Below are positions 46,943-58,390 of a stretch of 64,000 nt of DNA, piece by piece. A model generated the notes under the pieces. It was not told the origin of the DNA, searched no databases, and saw only the letters and a list, made by a program, of their open reading frames with translations. A program made the position numbers and the translations under genes. The DNA is from Linum tenue. Lineage: Eukaryota; Streptophyta; Magnoliopsida; Malpighiales; Linaceae. The DNA lies in assembly GCA_946122785.1 (NCBI GenBank), contig CAMGYJ010000011.1:372001-436000 (forward strand). Direction: 5' to 3'. Every line of letters starts with the position of its first letter. Position 1 is the stretch's first letter.

Positions 46943-48142
46943 CTTGACCACTTGGACCTCGTTTGGCTTGGTTCGATTTTTTTTATTTATATACGTAACC
47001 GTGAATCAACACATGAATTTATTATCGGTTGAACCAAACCCAAAAGTTGGGGTTTTACATATTATCCTTTTCTTCAATCTCCTTGTTTAGCTGGGCGGTT
47101 TTAGTCAAGAGCAAGGTAGCAGTGGAGTTTGGCCAGGGAGAAAGAGGGGGAGGGGAAGGGGAACGACCATTTTGGTTGAGCTGGGTTAGGTACTTAGGTT
47201 ATTATTGGTTTAGGGGTAAAATAGTCTATTGAGTACATTTTAGGAAGATAAATTTTAATTTTAATGGCGTCAAATAAAAGTCCAGAAAAAAAAGGGTTGG
47301 TAATTATTTATGAGTACTGTTTTTGGAGATAATAAGAAATGGAAATTTTTCTTCTAAAATATGAATAATTGTATAGATAATGTTAAGCTAGAATGACTTG
47401 GTCAAAAAAATTACTAAGAACTAATTACCAATAATATCACAAACAACAAAAAAAACATCAATATTACTTTCAAATGATGTACAAAATATTCATATCATTT
47501 AAAAATAGAAATGAATTCAATAATATAAAAAGGTAAATTGAAATTCATCTCCAATAGATGAAGTTAAAAAATAATTATTATTTTAATAATTAAAAAAAAT
47601 GGTTAGGAATGTGAAATGAAGATTAAGTATATGTTGAAGCATCATTATCGATGCAAAGATAAGCGTATTAACTTGGTAGGGTGTGTTCCATGACCAATTA
47701 GTAAGCAGGGTTGGTCCAATTCCTTATTAATTAATTAAGATAAGATTAAAAAAGAAAAGCAAGGAACACATCCGTAATTTGCTCAAGGAGTAAAGGTAGA
47801 GTGAACGGAATTTTTTTAAGCACACGGAGAAAAAAAAGGTAAAAAAAATAAGAAAGTCCATATCCCTCACCGCCTCCGCCCCCACCTCCTCAGCGTTTGC
47901 CTTAACCGTCACCTCCTCACTTAGTATTTAATGGTGTTTTTTCCCTTTCCAATGCAGAGCAATCATCCCTTGTCGTGGATCTCGCACTTCCCTTCCCCTT
48001 CCCTTAGTTAGAAACCCCTACTACTCCTAGCTTTCTCTATCTATCTATCTCTCTCTCTCTCTCTCTCTCTCTCACAACACATTCGCCTCTGCGAGATCTT
48101 CCTCGGGGTTTTTGATTCTCCCCTCGACAAAGCGATCACGAA
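46943..48142 (+). other. Upstream region of the dCTP pyrophosphatase gene
   Basis: AT-rich DNA with no other gene seen. A CT-repeat leader (about 48032-48073) lies just upstream of the ATG at 48143, as is common in plant 5' UTRs. No strong TATA was found; TATTTAAT near 47927 is a candidate. Confidence 0.4.
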
Positions 48143-48829
48143 ATGACGAGGGAGGCAGTGGCCGAGATCAGTAGTGTGTCCCTCGATCTTCTGAAGACCA
48201 AAATGGCAGAATTTGCCAAAGAAAGGAATTGGGATCGTTTCCACAGCCCAAGGAACCTGCTCTTGGCTATGGTATGTATGGATTTGGTTTACTTAATTTT
48301 GCCTCCTCCCCTCAATTGATCTCCTTTTGACCTTTTGTTTTCTCTATCGTTTTTCTCGATTTATTTGATTAATTTACAACTTTCGCTCGCTTCTTTCGAT
48401 CCTTGAGGCGGTTGGGTCAGGTCCATAATTTTATCTAGGTTTTTTTTTTGTTAATGTTATTTGTTGTCATTAAGCTTTTCATTTGATTAGATTTGATTCT
48501 CTCACTATGACTGTGTGCAGGTCGGGGAAGTGGGGGAGCTATCGGAGATATTCCAATGGAAAGGAGAGGTGCCAAAGGGGCTGCCCGGGTGGGAGGAAGA
48601 AGAAAAAGTTCATCTTGGGGAGGAGCTCTCTGACGTGCTGCTCTATCTTGTCAGGCTCTCTCACATCTGCGGGATTGATTTGGGAAAAGCTGCTCTCCGC
48701 AAGCTTCAACTTAATGCCATCAAGTACCCTGCTCCTTCTGCTGCTGCTGCCAACAATTACAGCAACACTAATAATGGTGCCACCAATACTGAAAAGCTGG
48801 AGCAAAAAGCAACATCGATTCTGAATTGA
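48143..48829 (+). CDS. dCTP pyrophosphatase (MazG-like NTP pyrophosphohydrolase), two exons, 145 codons
   Basis: Exon 1 is 48143-48271 and exon 2 is 48521-48829; ATG|GTATGT and TGTGCAG|GTC give a phase-0 intron of 249 bp. The protein has the all-alpha MazG fold motifs: EVGELSE (Glu46, Glu49, Glu52) and EELSD (Glu78, Asp81), which bind the two magnesium ions, plus WDRFHSPRNLLLAM in the first helix as in DCTPP1 proteins. The family hydrolyses dCTP and modified dCTPs to the monophosphate, cleansing the nucleotide pool. Length is normal for the plant form; the Ala/Asn-rich tail after about residue 112 is not conserved in the family. No transit peptide is visible. The gene looks intact. Confidence 0.93.
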
Positions 48830-49200
48830 ATTCTATTCAAGGACACAACAAAAAAGACAGAAGAGAAGCAGCCAAAATACCAAAAATATGAAAGAATATC
48901 ACTCAGTTTTGTGTGATTGTCGAAAGTCCTACTACTACTTGAGGAGGGGGAAGAAAGCAAATTAGCGAACACATACAGTCAAGAAGTAGGAGGGAGGGTA
49001 AAGTAGTAACCTTTTACATTGCATGCTTAGCTTTTTATTATATATAAAGGTGATTAGTGTCTTATTAGTTATTACTCCTAATAATGTATATTATCATGAT
49101 AAAAATAAACTTACCATTAGTGTTGAACTTGGACATCTTCAAAGGAATGGGTTTTCGCTTGTCTTTCCTAGTTTGGTGTTTTCTTTCTCGGTCTTTATCA
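48830..49200 (+). other. 3' flank of the dCTP pyrophosphatase gene
   Basis: AT-rich with T-rich runs and ATAAAAATAAAC near 49098 as a possible polyadenylation signal. No further gene is seen before the MULE at 49210. Confidence 0.35.
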
Positions 49201-49984
49201 AATTTAATAGGGTAAATGTCACTTTTGGTCACCGATTTTACTAAAATATGTCACGTTTTAGTCAAAGGAAAAATTTAATATCAATGTTAGTCACTAAAAT
49301 TAGTAAAACGGTTCACATTTGGTCACTTTCTGCTACCATCCGTTAGTCTCTGTTAACACCGTCAGTCATTTGCTGACGTAACTAACAGAAGTGCTGAATC
49401 ACCTAATTTTAATCCGTCACATCAACAAACCCGACCTGCCATGTCATTTTTACCCACCCCGTCATTTCCCCAGCACAAACCTTCCCAACCGTGACCCAAC
49501 CCGTCGTCAAGCTCTGACTGTTGCTTCATGTCTAGAGAAATTAGGGCCTTCAGATCCCTACACTTTAGTCGGCTCGATGAGAACAACGACAACGGTCTCA
49601 AGAACATCAGACTCGTCATGGATTTCCTCAGTCTCAAAGAACCGTCGTTGTGGTAGTGGTGCGTTGGGAATCACTTAGAAAGAGGGAAGAAACCTCCCTC
49701 GCCTCCAGATCTCCATATGAAGAAGAGCTATTTGATTCTTGATCTGTAGTAGTACTTGAACGACGGGAACAATCTGGGTTTGGAATTCAACAGATACGAT
49801 CCGAGCGGAGATGGCTGCTTGCTCTATGCCGATGATCTCTGGCTCAATCTCCAAGGCAAAACCGCCGCCGGCTCCGTCACCAACATTTTCTCCGACCGCT
49901 CAAATCCAAACGAGTAAGATTGCTTCAGCCGGATGATATTGTTGCTACTGCTGCTTTCGTCAGTGGCTCTATCAACGTTGTCAA

Positions 49985-50189
49985 TTTCGCCGAGGAGAAT
50001 TAGGGATTTTTTTCATGTATCTACGTTTGGATAGATTTGGGTGGAGCGAGTCGACCAGGGTTTTGACCCAGTTGATTTGGACGGAGAGCGAGCAGTTCCG
50101 GCAACCAGAGGCTAGTTAGAGTCGAGGGGGGTGGCAGAGAAGACGGCGAGGTCGGCGCCATGGGAGTAGGTGTTGTTGGCGTTGGCGGT
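49985..50189 (-). pseudogene. Captured GDSL esterase/lipase fragment, second part
   Basis: After the nested insertion the minus strand reads NNTYSHGADLAVFSATPLDSN, the GDSL block with HGANFAV/GATAL character. After a frame change it reads NCSLSVQINWVKTLV, then SLILLGEI, like the family's SLFLVGEIGGND block. A stop and a frameshift break it. Confidence 0.7.
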
Positions 50190-50190
50190 G

Positions 50191-50941
50191 TAGGGTTGGG
50201 CAAAGGGTGGGTTGGGTGGATTTTCGTCTCAAATTGATCAAACCGCTCACTAGCGAGTTGGAATAATTATGACTCGCAATCCGCCGACATTCTTCTGCGA
50301 GTCGGGTTGGGTGGGTGGCGGATGGGTGCGGTTGGATCGTGGGTTAACCCGCAAAAGCAATTCTCCAACAAACAATTAAGAAAGTTGACTAACATTTATA
50401 ATAAGCTCATAGCAAATTAGGAAGACTGTATCAATTTAGACACTTCTCATTTTGTTTCAAGTGAATCCATGTAGTGTTTGTATAAAAAAAATTTACTACT
50501 CTAGCATCCAATTGTGTGGAGAAACTTACACAATTTTTATTTTGATACAATTAATAATTTATAGTTTTCATCCCAATATTTAATGGATATTAACAATAAT
50601 TCACATTCTATTATCCAATATCTAATGGATATTATACAAAACAATATCCAATAATAATAGTCAAAACTATTTTTTTCTCCACCCTTAGAACTTAGAAGTA
50701 TATTGGTGAGACTATAGTGTGGTTCGTAAATATGATGAATGTTCGATACTATAAGAAACAATATTTTTTCATGTGAAAATAGGATGTTGATCATTCAGGT
50801 GACCCACAATCCACCCACTACCTACCCACATAAGTGCGGGTGTGAGATTTATCAATCCGTAATCCACCTACATCAATCACCCACTACTTGCGGGTGGATC
50901 TATGTCAAACCGCGGATTAATCACCCACGTGCCCACCCCTA
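50191..50941. mobile_element. hAT-type element nested in the Pack-MULE
   Basis: TAGGGTTGGGCAAAGGG...CACGTGCCCACCCCTA with GGGTGGGTTGGGTGG subterminal repeats splits the GDSL fragment. The 8-bp flanks do not match well, so the TSD has decayed or the ends are off by a few bases. Confidence 0.7.
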
Positions 50942-51078
50942 GAGGTGGGGATAGGATCTCCCCAGTAAGCCAGGAGGAGAGGGAGGTGGAGATATTGAGC
51001 GAGGAAGTCGGCGATAGTGCGATCGTCGCTGCAGCGGCCGGTGGGTTTGTGGAAGAAGGATTCGCCGTAGGGAGGGAA
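50942..51078 (-). pseudogene. Captured GDSL esterase/lipase fragment, first part
   Basis: The minus strand reads [20 protein letters not shown] and continues [19 protein letters not shown], a clear match to the second conserved block of plant GDSL esterases. The catalytic Ser block (GDS) that should precede it is not included. It lies between the right TIR and the nested hAT element. Confidence 0.88.
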
Positions 51079-52120
51079 TGCGCATTGGGGGGCGGTTGCT
51101 CCTGGGGATTAATTTGTCCACTAGATGTCTATAAATTTAAATGAAGATGGAGGAGATTAATTTGAGATTAATTTATTTTAGGAATTTAATTGGGTCACTT
51201 ATTAGGTCGAGTTTGGTCAATTAGATGGATTGGGCTGGGTTGGGTTGAGCAAGATGACATGGTGGGTCGAGTTTGGTGTTGTGGCAGGTTAAAATTGGGT
51301 GATTCAGTACTTACGTTAGCCATGTCAGCAAATGTCTGACGGTGTTAACAAAGACTAACGAAAGACAACGGAGAGTGACCAAACATGAACTGTTTTACTA
51401 ATTTGAGTGACTAACATTGATATTATATTTTTTTTAGTGATTATATGACACGTTTTAGTAAACTCAGTGACCAAACGGGGCATTTACCCCATTTAATGAG
51501 TACCACTAACAAAACAAATAATCAGGGTGGAGAGATTTTTTTCGCTTCCTTTTGTATTTTAGCTCTCTTTGGATCCTTTGTCCCCCACCCGAGACATAGC
51601 TTGAGGCGTAGCAGACCTTTTTATCCACGAATTTTTTTGTATGCTATCATCTCCCTTCTCCACAGCTTTCCGTGGAAAAAATTCAAAACTACCAGTGTTT
51701 AAAAAAATTACAAAACTACCACCCATACCGAAGAAATCCCAAATCTACCACTGTTTATTAAAAACCACTCCAAGCATGGGCGGTTAAAAGAGAAACCGCT
51801 CACCCAGGCGGCGGGTTACCATGGAACCGCCTGCCAAACAAGCGGTTTGTCTTTTATGGGAAAAACGCTCTTTGAAGGAGCGGTTTCCATGGCTGCCCTA
51901 GCACAAACCGCGTCCTCTTGGAGCGGTTATGTGTTGGCAAGGTAAAACGCTCCACAGGGAAGCAGTTTACCATGTCGATGCACATAAATCGCCCCCCAAT
52001 GGTTTGTGTCTCGTCACCCGACATCCGACATGTCGGCATGGAGGAGGTTGCAGGGGTGCGGGCTGCATGCCATACTAAAACCGCTCCCCCCCCCCTGCGG
52101 TTTCCCGTGTAAAATTTGCC

Positions 52121-52128
52121 TATAAAAG
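52121..52128 (+). promoter_or_regulatory. TATA box in the left TIR arm
   Basis: GCCTATAAAAGG is followed by a pyrimidine-rich leader and, about 180 bp on, by the mudrA-like frame. Confidence 0.55.
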
Positions 52129-52301
52129 GTAGCTCTAGAAAACTCAAAATCTTCACTCCTCTCCTTCTTCTTCTTCTTCAAATTTCAGTTGTGCACCTTT
52201 AAATTATTTAGTTTTTGCGATTAACGTTAATTCGTAAGCTAGTTTTGTATTACTTTTAATTGTCCTTTGTTTATGGTAGTAACTTAATTACAGTTTTATT
52301 G

Positions 52302-53096
52302 CATATGGCATTCCTAAAGTTCACGCTTTGGTTACGGTGGAATGGTTACATGGAAGAGACCGGAAAGGGTGTAAGTTACGTGGGTGGCAATTTTGGTAAA
52401 ATGAAGGTCCTTACGAGACCAATTCTTGAAGAGCTCCATCAAATGTGCACTGAGGTTACCTGCATGGATGGCACTGGAAGAGTTGATCGTATGGTGTATC
52501 GATATCCAAATAGACATGGTGGATCATTTTGGAATGAGGAATCCCTTTACCACTCAAGAGGACGTTGATGCCATGGTCCAATTTTTGACCACCAATAAGA
52601 TTAAACAATCGGAGATGTTCGTTTACACCGAGGCAGTCGAAGGCGGTGTAGGTCATTCTGGAGATGGACAAACATCTGGTATCCACTGTGGGATTGTATT
52701 ATACGAAGATCATCCCCACCAAGAGTACCAAGACCCGAGTTGGAGTCAGGAGTACAAACAGGCTACCAGTACCAACCCGAGTACAACTTCTACCAAAGCG
52801 GCGTTAGTTACCACAACTACCATTACTAAGCTGATGAAGGTGCCTTTCATGATCGTGATCAGATGGAAGAAGAGGTCAATCCAAGTCCAGTTAGTGACCC
52901 TGAGGTTGAAGAAGAGGAAGGCGATGTCAGTGCAGACAGCTTCGATCCTCTTCAAGGTGCTGATGATTCTGGTCTAGATTCAGACGCAGATGGTGATGAG
53001 GTGCCTCGCGATCGTGTACCTATCCCGTACTGCAATCATATTCCAAATGAAGATTGGTATGTTGATGCCGACACGGACCTGCCTACGATAGCATAA
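52302..53096 (+). pseudogene. MudrA-like transposase N-terminus, frameshifted
   Basis: From MAFLKFTLWLRWNGYMEETG and the YVGG block it runs to VYRYP, then shifts frame to FGMRNPFTTQEDVDAMVQFL and EMFVYTEAVEGG. This is the N-terminal region of plant MULE transposases (beta-grasp-like part before the zinc domain). A third frame (52863-53096) continues with a strongly acidic segment ending VPIPYCNHIPNEDWYVDADT. The catalytic DDE domain and SWIM zinc finger are missing. At least two shifts break it. Confidence 0.65.
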
Positions 53097-53176
53097 CAAC
53101 AACAGAAATCAATTAGTATATAAATTAAATAAAACCATTATAACAACAACAAAAATTGGGTAAAATGAGTACATAC

Positions 53177-53226
53177 CGCTGGATAGTCATCATAGTAAAT
53201 ACCCTCTTCTTCGACAAAATCAGCCA
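53177..53226 (-). CDS. Short first exon of a second MULE gene, converging on the first
   Basis: The minus strand reads MADFVEEEGIYYDDYPA and ends at a donor (GCG|GTATGT). An inward TATA (CTATAAATAC, 53454-53463) lies about 230 bp upstream, with a CT-rich leader between. Downstream exons are not identified and were probably deleted. The product is unknown. Confidence 0.4.
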
Positions 53227-53376
53227 TTTTTTCAAGTTCCGGACAGAGATTCGACGGTTTTTTAGTGAAAACCAAAGAAATTTTGTTTTGAAGGCAGGTC
53301 GAACCTAGCCGCAACCAACAAAACAACTAATTCTAAGGTTTTTGGGTGGGGAGGGGGATGGGTAGAGTGAGAAACT

Positions 53377-53413
<37 letters not shown>

Positions 53414-53453
53414 GATTGGTTTTGGTGTGAAGAAAATGAGAGGAAGGGGGTGG

Positions 53454-53463
53454 GTATTTATAG
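53454..53463 (-). promoter_or_regulatory. TATA box in the right TIR arm
   Basis: CTATAAATAC on the minus strand mirrors the TATA at 52121 in the other arm; a (TC)n tract (53382-53410) lies in the leader. Confidence 0.5.
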
Positions 53464-53793
53464 GACGAGAACCGCGTGCTGGAGTGGTGGTTTGGTATTT
53501 TTACCTCACCAAAAACCGCGCCCTAGGGCAACGGTTATTAGTGGGCGACGCGGATCGCTCCGCTTACAGGCGATTAGTCGTCAGATCGCCTGCCCATCCC
53601 GCGGTTGCATGGACTGCCACGTGGAAGTGCGATTTTACAGCTACCCAATGGTAAACCGTCCCTTGCCCGCGCGGTTTGAATGAGAACCGCGCCTTCGAGG
53701 CGTGGTTTATGGGGGATGGTGGTAGTTTTGGAATTTTGATGAAATGGGTGGTACTTTGTAATTTTTTAAAAAAATGAAGGTAGTTTGGGAACA

Positions 53794-54696
53794 ATCTGTT
53801 TTCTGTTTGGGTATGGAGGTGGTCAAGTACTACTTTTACCGGCTTCTACTTTATAAAAGTGGATCCCTCGTTAATGTGTTAATGGCGTGGAGAGGAACAA
53901 AGCATGTAGTATTTGAATGTCTTCATGATAGTCGCACCCACAGCATGCTATGAATGCCTCACATTGCTCATCCGAAAAATTATTTGCGCATCACGACAAA
54001 ACAAGACATTAGAAAAGGAGTCAGCCAAACAACAACGAAAAGAATCTCTAAAAGTCAACAACTCAATGACAAAGCGGTCAATTATAACTTAAACGATCGC
54101 ACGATGGCGATTTGAAACAATCATAGATTCTGGGCATCTAGACCTTCTTTGATAGCTTGACAAGCTAGTTTAGTCAGAATTATATTGCTAATGACAACAT
54201 CCTTTACATGATAGATTTTGGGATGAATTGTTCTTATAACTTCTAATCTCATAACTTAGTATCGACTAATATTGCTTTTAAACTTATGCATAATAATGAA
54301 TGTCAAGAGTCTATAAAGTATAAACTAAAACCAGTGGCTGGCCTAAAGTTTTTAAGAGGTGTGTTAGTGAATGATAATAAAATAAATATATATAAATATT
54401 GAATTAATTGAGTACATAATTTCATGGTTTTTCACAGCGACATGAAATGACTTTTTATATTATGAAAGATTTGTAAAGCACATTATCGATTTTTTTCATT
54501 GTATACCTTTGTTTGATTTTGCTTTTTATTTACATTTTATTAAAATAAAAAATTTCTCAAAAAAAAAAAGAAACAATTATTGATCAATTGGTGGGTAAAA
54601 TTGTTGGGATATCATTAAACTTTGAATGATGTGGAAGTATACCACTTAAGTAGCAATTGTGCACGGTGCATAAATGTTACTCATGTTTTCATTTGG
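53794..54696. other. AT-rich stretch without a gene
   Basis: Nothing recognised on either strand. Confidence 0.4.
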
Positions 54697-55456
54697 TAGA
54701 GGTGTACATGGCCAGGTGGTTCGGGTTTAGTCATTTTAATCACCCGATCCATGTATTACGGTTTTGAAAATACTAAACTCAAACCCACCCAACAAAATTA
54801 AAACTCTACGGTTTGTTTATAATTGGGTTGGGTCGGGTTGGTGATACTTTTAAGTTAAAAGCCAACCCAACACAAAAAAATAATTATTCTACATCATAAA
54901 AAAATATTCTATAACTAATTAAAATTTTAAACGAATACACCAACGTGAAAAAATATTCATTATGTATAAATGTTGTTTAAAATTTAATAAAATGTGATTT
55001 GCTTCAACATATATCTATTTTTTTACAAACACTTGTTGAAATAGGCTAAAGAGTATATAAATGAACACATCCATAATATATTATTCTCTTAAAATTTTAT
55101 AAAATAAAAAGTATTACGTGAATTATAGCCGATATTAAATCTACATCCAAATTTAAGTAAAAAAATGCATAGATTAGGGAGACCACGAGAGAAAAATATA
55201 AAAAATTCTTATGTTTCTCACAAATATGCTTATATAAGTCATAATTATTTTTTTATATAAAACACTCATACTAATAGTTGGGACATGGGTTGAGTCGGGT
55301 TCTACGGGTTGTGTAACTCAAAAGTCCCAACCCAACCTAAAAGAGACGGGATGTACAAAAGAAAACCCTTATCCAACCATAAACTTTAATTTTAGTGATA
55401 AATACGGATGGGTTGGATCGTGTGAGTTGGTTTACGGGTCATTTTGTTCACCCCTA
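54697..55456. mobile_element. hAT MITE (760 bp), TSD TCATTTGG/CTCTTTGG
   Basis: TAGAGGTGTACATGGCC...TTGTTCACCCCTA with GGGTTGGGTCGGGTT subterminal repeats and an AT-rich core. The 8-bp flanks match at six positions. Confidence 0.75.
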
Positions 55457-55633
55457 CTCTTTGGTAGCTCCATCCATTTTATTAACGGTAAGAAATAAAT
55501 ATTATTTATTTTTCCCAATATGTGTGCCATGTCACCCAAATAAAAACTCAACCCACTTACCCAAACCCAACCCACCGTTATCTCTCTATAGGCTATCCCC
55601 ATCACGGGATAACCAATGCACTCCTCTACGAAC

Positions 55634-56060
55634 TAGGGCTGGCTATTTGGTCCGGGTTTTTTGGTTTTACCAGAAATCGGACCGTATAACCCGGACCGAG
55701 ACCGGATAGTAAACAATCTAATCTTTGGGCTTAGATTTGAGGTAAAAAACCGGATAAATACCGGATAAGAGAGCTCAACACCCAAAACTTAAGGGTAATT
55801 TGCATAAACGGTCACAAACCTTTGCACTTAGTACAAAACTTAACCAACTCCTCACCCTTTCAAGCCTTAGGCCACTTAAATCCCCACAATCTCAATATAA
55901 AATCAAGACCAAATTGGGACCGGACCAGGTCAAGACCGGACCGGATCAAGACCGGACTGTATCCAATCCAATCTTCGGTCCTTATATTTTCCAAAAGACC
56001 GGACTGGACCGGATCAATTTGGGCCAATTTAACCGGCCCGGACCATATAGCCACCCCCTA
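55634..56060. mobile_element. hAT MITE (427 bp), TSD CTACGAAC
   Basis: TAGGGCTGGCTATTTGG...CATATAGCCACCCCCTA lies between exact CTACGAAC copies (55626-55633, 56061-56068). CCGGACC repeats occur throughout. Confidence 0.95.
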
Positions 56061-56068
56061 CTACGAAC

Positions 56069-56642
56069 CATAAACAAAATCTGGGGGAAAATTTATCGGG
56101 ATCATTTTTGCTACAATAACTTCCGTCTTTCCTTCTCAGTAGTCATTTCCCTACTGAACCCATTTAGATTTTTGAGCTTCCTGCACTCCATCGCACTTTC
56201 GATCCTCCATCTTAATACGCTACTCCACCTCCCCAAATTCTTCCATCCTCCAATTCAAATTGCTCCCAAATAAGCAAAATCAAAAACCATGGGAGCCATT
56301 TGTGCATGCGATGGCCTGAACATGGATCGAGAGGTTGGATGGATGGGTGAGCAAAGCCAGCACAAGATGGAGATCTTACCACCATTTTCGGAGACAGGGT
56401 GCCTCACAAGATAGAGCTTATGATAAGCGACGACCTCAAGCTTTCTTTGTCCACATTAAATGTCAGTTCAAAGTTCGACCGAGTAAGTCGCACGAGTATG
56501 GTTGCAGGCACGAACCCAGTCCTAGGCGTAGAGTGAAGGATAGTCAAGCTTAGATTCCATCACCAGGGTCTGAACAGTAGACCCATGGTTGGAATTTGGA
56601 GGCTGAACTGCAGTAGTGTTGAGTTGGCACTGAAAGGAGGCG
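56069..56642 (+). other. Stretch without a recognised gene
   Basis: Pyrimidine-rich DNA at 56100-56270 followed by an ATG at 56289 looks like a 5' UTR and start, but the frame closes after about 40 codons and matches nothing I know. It may be captured or decayed genic DNA. Confidence 0.3.
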
Positions 56643-56734
56643 GCGACGGATAGTGGCATAGCTAGGATTTTGGGTGAGGGGGTGTCAATTTAAAAACTTA
56701 AATGACTATCAATTTTTAATAGTGACCCACGACA

Positions 56735-56979
56735 GGTTCTCATATTTTGAAAGTCTGTAAAATACATTCATCATCCAGACTATCAAGAAGGTCACTCTCA
56801 ATGTATCCTACCAAAAAATCATTCATGATATCATCACTCATTCTACTCCAAATAGTGTTCTTTACGTAGTTCATTGCCAGAAATACTCTTTCAGCACTTA
56901 CAGTGGCGACTGGTAGCACCAATGCCAACTTCACAAGAAGATACATAGATGGAAATCCTAGATGTTGCTTTGTAGAAAC
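56735..56979 (-). pseudogene. hAT transposase C-terminal dimerisation region
   Basis: The frame reads YLLVKLALVLPVATVSAERV then AMNYVKNTIWSRMSDDIMND, the conserved hAT C-terminal motif, and ends FLVGYIESDLL before an acidic tail. Its upstream side is cut by the LTR element at 56980. It is related to the relic in 19362-20061. Confidence 0.85.
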
Positions 56980-57585
56980 TGACGCGCTAAAACACAACAC
57001 CAAACTGCGACCAAGTGTAATCGCAGTCCGGAAATGCAGTAAAGTAGCAAGCTCTATTTGTCAACCCGGGGTCTAGCAAGCTCTTTAGCAAGGGAAGAGT
57101 CACTCAGGAATGAGTCCCCCTAGCTCCTTAGTTAGGTCAAGGTTATAATTATCTTTGGTTGATTTACTGTTGATTAAACTGCGGAAGATACGACAGTAAC
57201 TTGGAATCTCTCAAGCTGACCAAACCCTCTCAGACAGACTACCCGGCAGACAACTAGTCTTCACCGGGATAGAATGCTGAGGCGGTTAACACATAACTCC
57301 ACTACTGGAATTGGATTCCAGTACAAAGCAATGAATCGACTAACTCTCATATAACCAATCACTATTACCGATTGAGGAAAACTCCAACAACCTAATCAGA
57401 TTCTATCTATCTCAGGTTGCGACAGAAATCAAGAAAAGTTTATCAGGCTTTAATTGACACAATAAAACATGCCTCAATCGATTATAACCAAGCAATATAT
57501 CAATCCAAACGTCATTACAATGAAGATCCCTAACACATGGAAACTAGGGTTCTTCATACCCAAGTGAGAGAAAGTTCTACTCCAT

Positions 57586-57616
<31 letters not shown>

Positions 57617-58371
57617 CAGAATACAAAGCAGTCATACTCATAAGTCATAACAATGGGAAGAATCTGCTCTAGGATGTCAATCTTCACTCCCGGGGATGCA
57701 ATCTGGGCTTCAATGGTGAGAAATCCACTCCAAATAGCTCCTAGGGTTTGTTCTTCACACTTTCTCTCTCTCTCTAAAGCTCTTGTTTATTGCTCAAAAA
57801 CTCGATTCTCTCTCCTTTGGCTCGAATTTGCCTAAAAAACCCGATTCTGGGCAAAATAGGGCTAAATTACGGTCATAATTCTTCCTTGCCCGTATTTTGC
57901 CCAAAACGCGCGTTTTGGTTAAGTTTCAGCGCATCCAAGGCTCCTCTCGGCAGTGAAAATACGGGCATGGGAGGGGAAAATACGGTCGTTATTTCTCTTG
58001 CCCGTATTTCTTCCTCCGCTCCTGTTTAATGCTTCGTTTCTCCCTCAACCGGACTCCGAAACAGTCGCCGTTTGATCCCAGACGCTCGTAGTCACGTCCT
58101 CTTTCTTTTCATGACAAGATTCCATGATTATTTTTCCATAATATGAGGTAGAAATTCATTCTTTCCTCAGGTCATGCTCGAGTTTCTTCTCCGAATTGCC
58201 AAATGATCTCCGATTAACTTGAAACTTGCGCCTATGCTTCACTTTACGTGCTAGAACCTGAAATATGACAAAATAACACAACCTAGCATTAATTAGGCCA
58301 AGACACCACAAAATTGAGCCAAAATGATTAAGAAACAAGTGTGGAAAACATGTGAAAATACGACGCTATCA
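56980..58371 (-). repeat. 3' LTR (1392 bp)
   Basis: It matches 61541-62713 but lacks about 105 bp present at 61636-61738 and keeps about 290 bp (57331-57625) that the other LTR has lost. U3 holds GCCCGTATTT / AAATACGGGC half-sites and an AAAACGCGCGTTTTGG palindrome (57903-57918). A (GA)n tract lies at 57586-57612. Confidence 0.9.
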
Positions 58372-58390
58372 AATTCCCCTAGACTTAACC
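58372..58390 (-). other. Polypurine tract next to the 3' LTR
   Basis: TTAAGTCTAGGGGAATT on the minus strand directly precedes the LTR start TGATAGCG. Confidence 0.75.

Larger units (their letters stand above)
49210..51489. mobile_element. Pack-MULE with GDSL esterase fragments (2280 bp)
   Basis: The ends GGGTAAATGTCACTTTTGG and the reverse of GGGTAAATGCCCCGTTTGG open TIRs of about 280 bp built of TTTGGTCACT units, CTCCGTTA and TGCTGACGT blocks. The 9-bp flanks AATTTAATA/CATTTAATG match at seven positions. The inside is GC-rich genic DNA, split by a hAT-type element at 50191-50941. Confidence 0.85.
51675..53793. mobile_element. MuDR-like element with promoters in both TIRs
   Basis: The outer ends (AAACTACCAGTG...TTACAAAACTACCACCCAT and its diverged inverse at 53700-53790) and the adjacent GCGGTTT/AAACCGC-rich arms form long TIRs. 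Each arm ends in a TATA box pointing inward. A mudrA-like N-terminus lies on the plus strand and a short coding exon on the minus strand. The transposase core is deleted. No clear 9-bp TSD was found, so the ends are approximate. Confidence 0.75.

Noticed and set aside
47727..47912. Minus-strand ORF upstream of the dCTP pyrophosphatase gene
   Set aside because: Low-complexity promoter sequence; no family resemblance.
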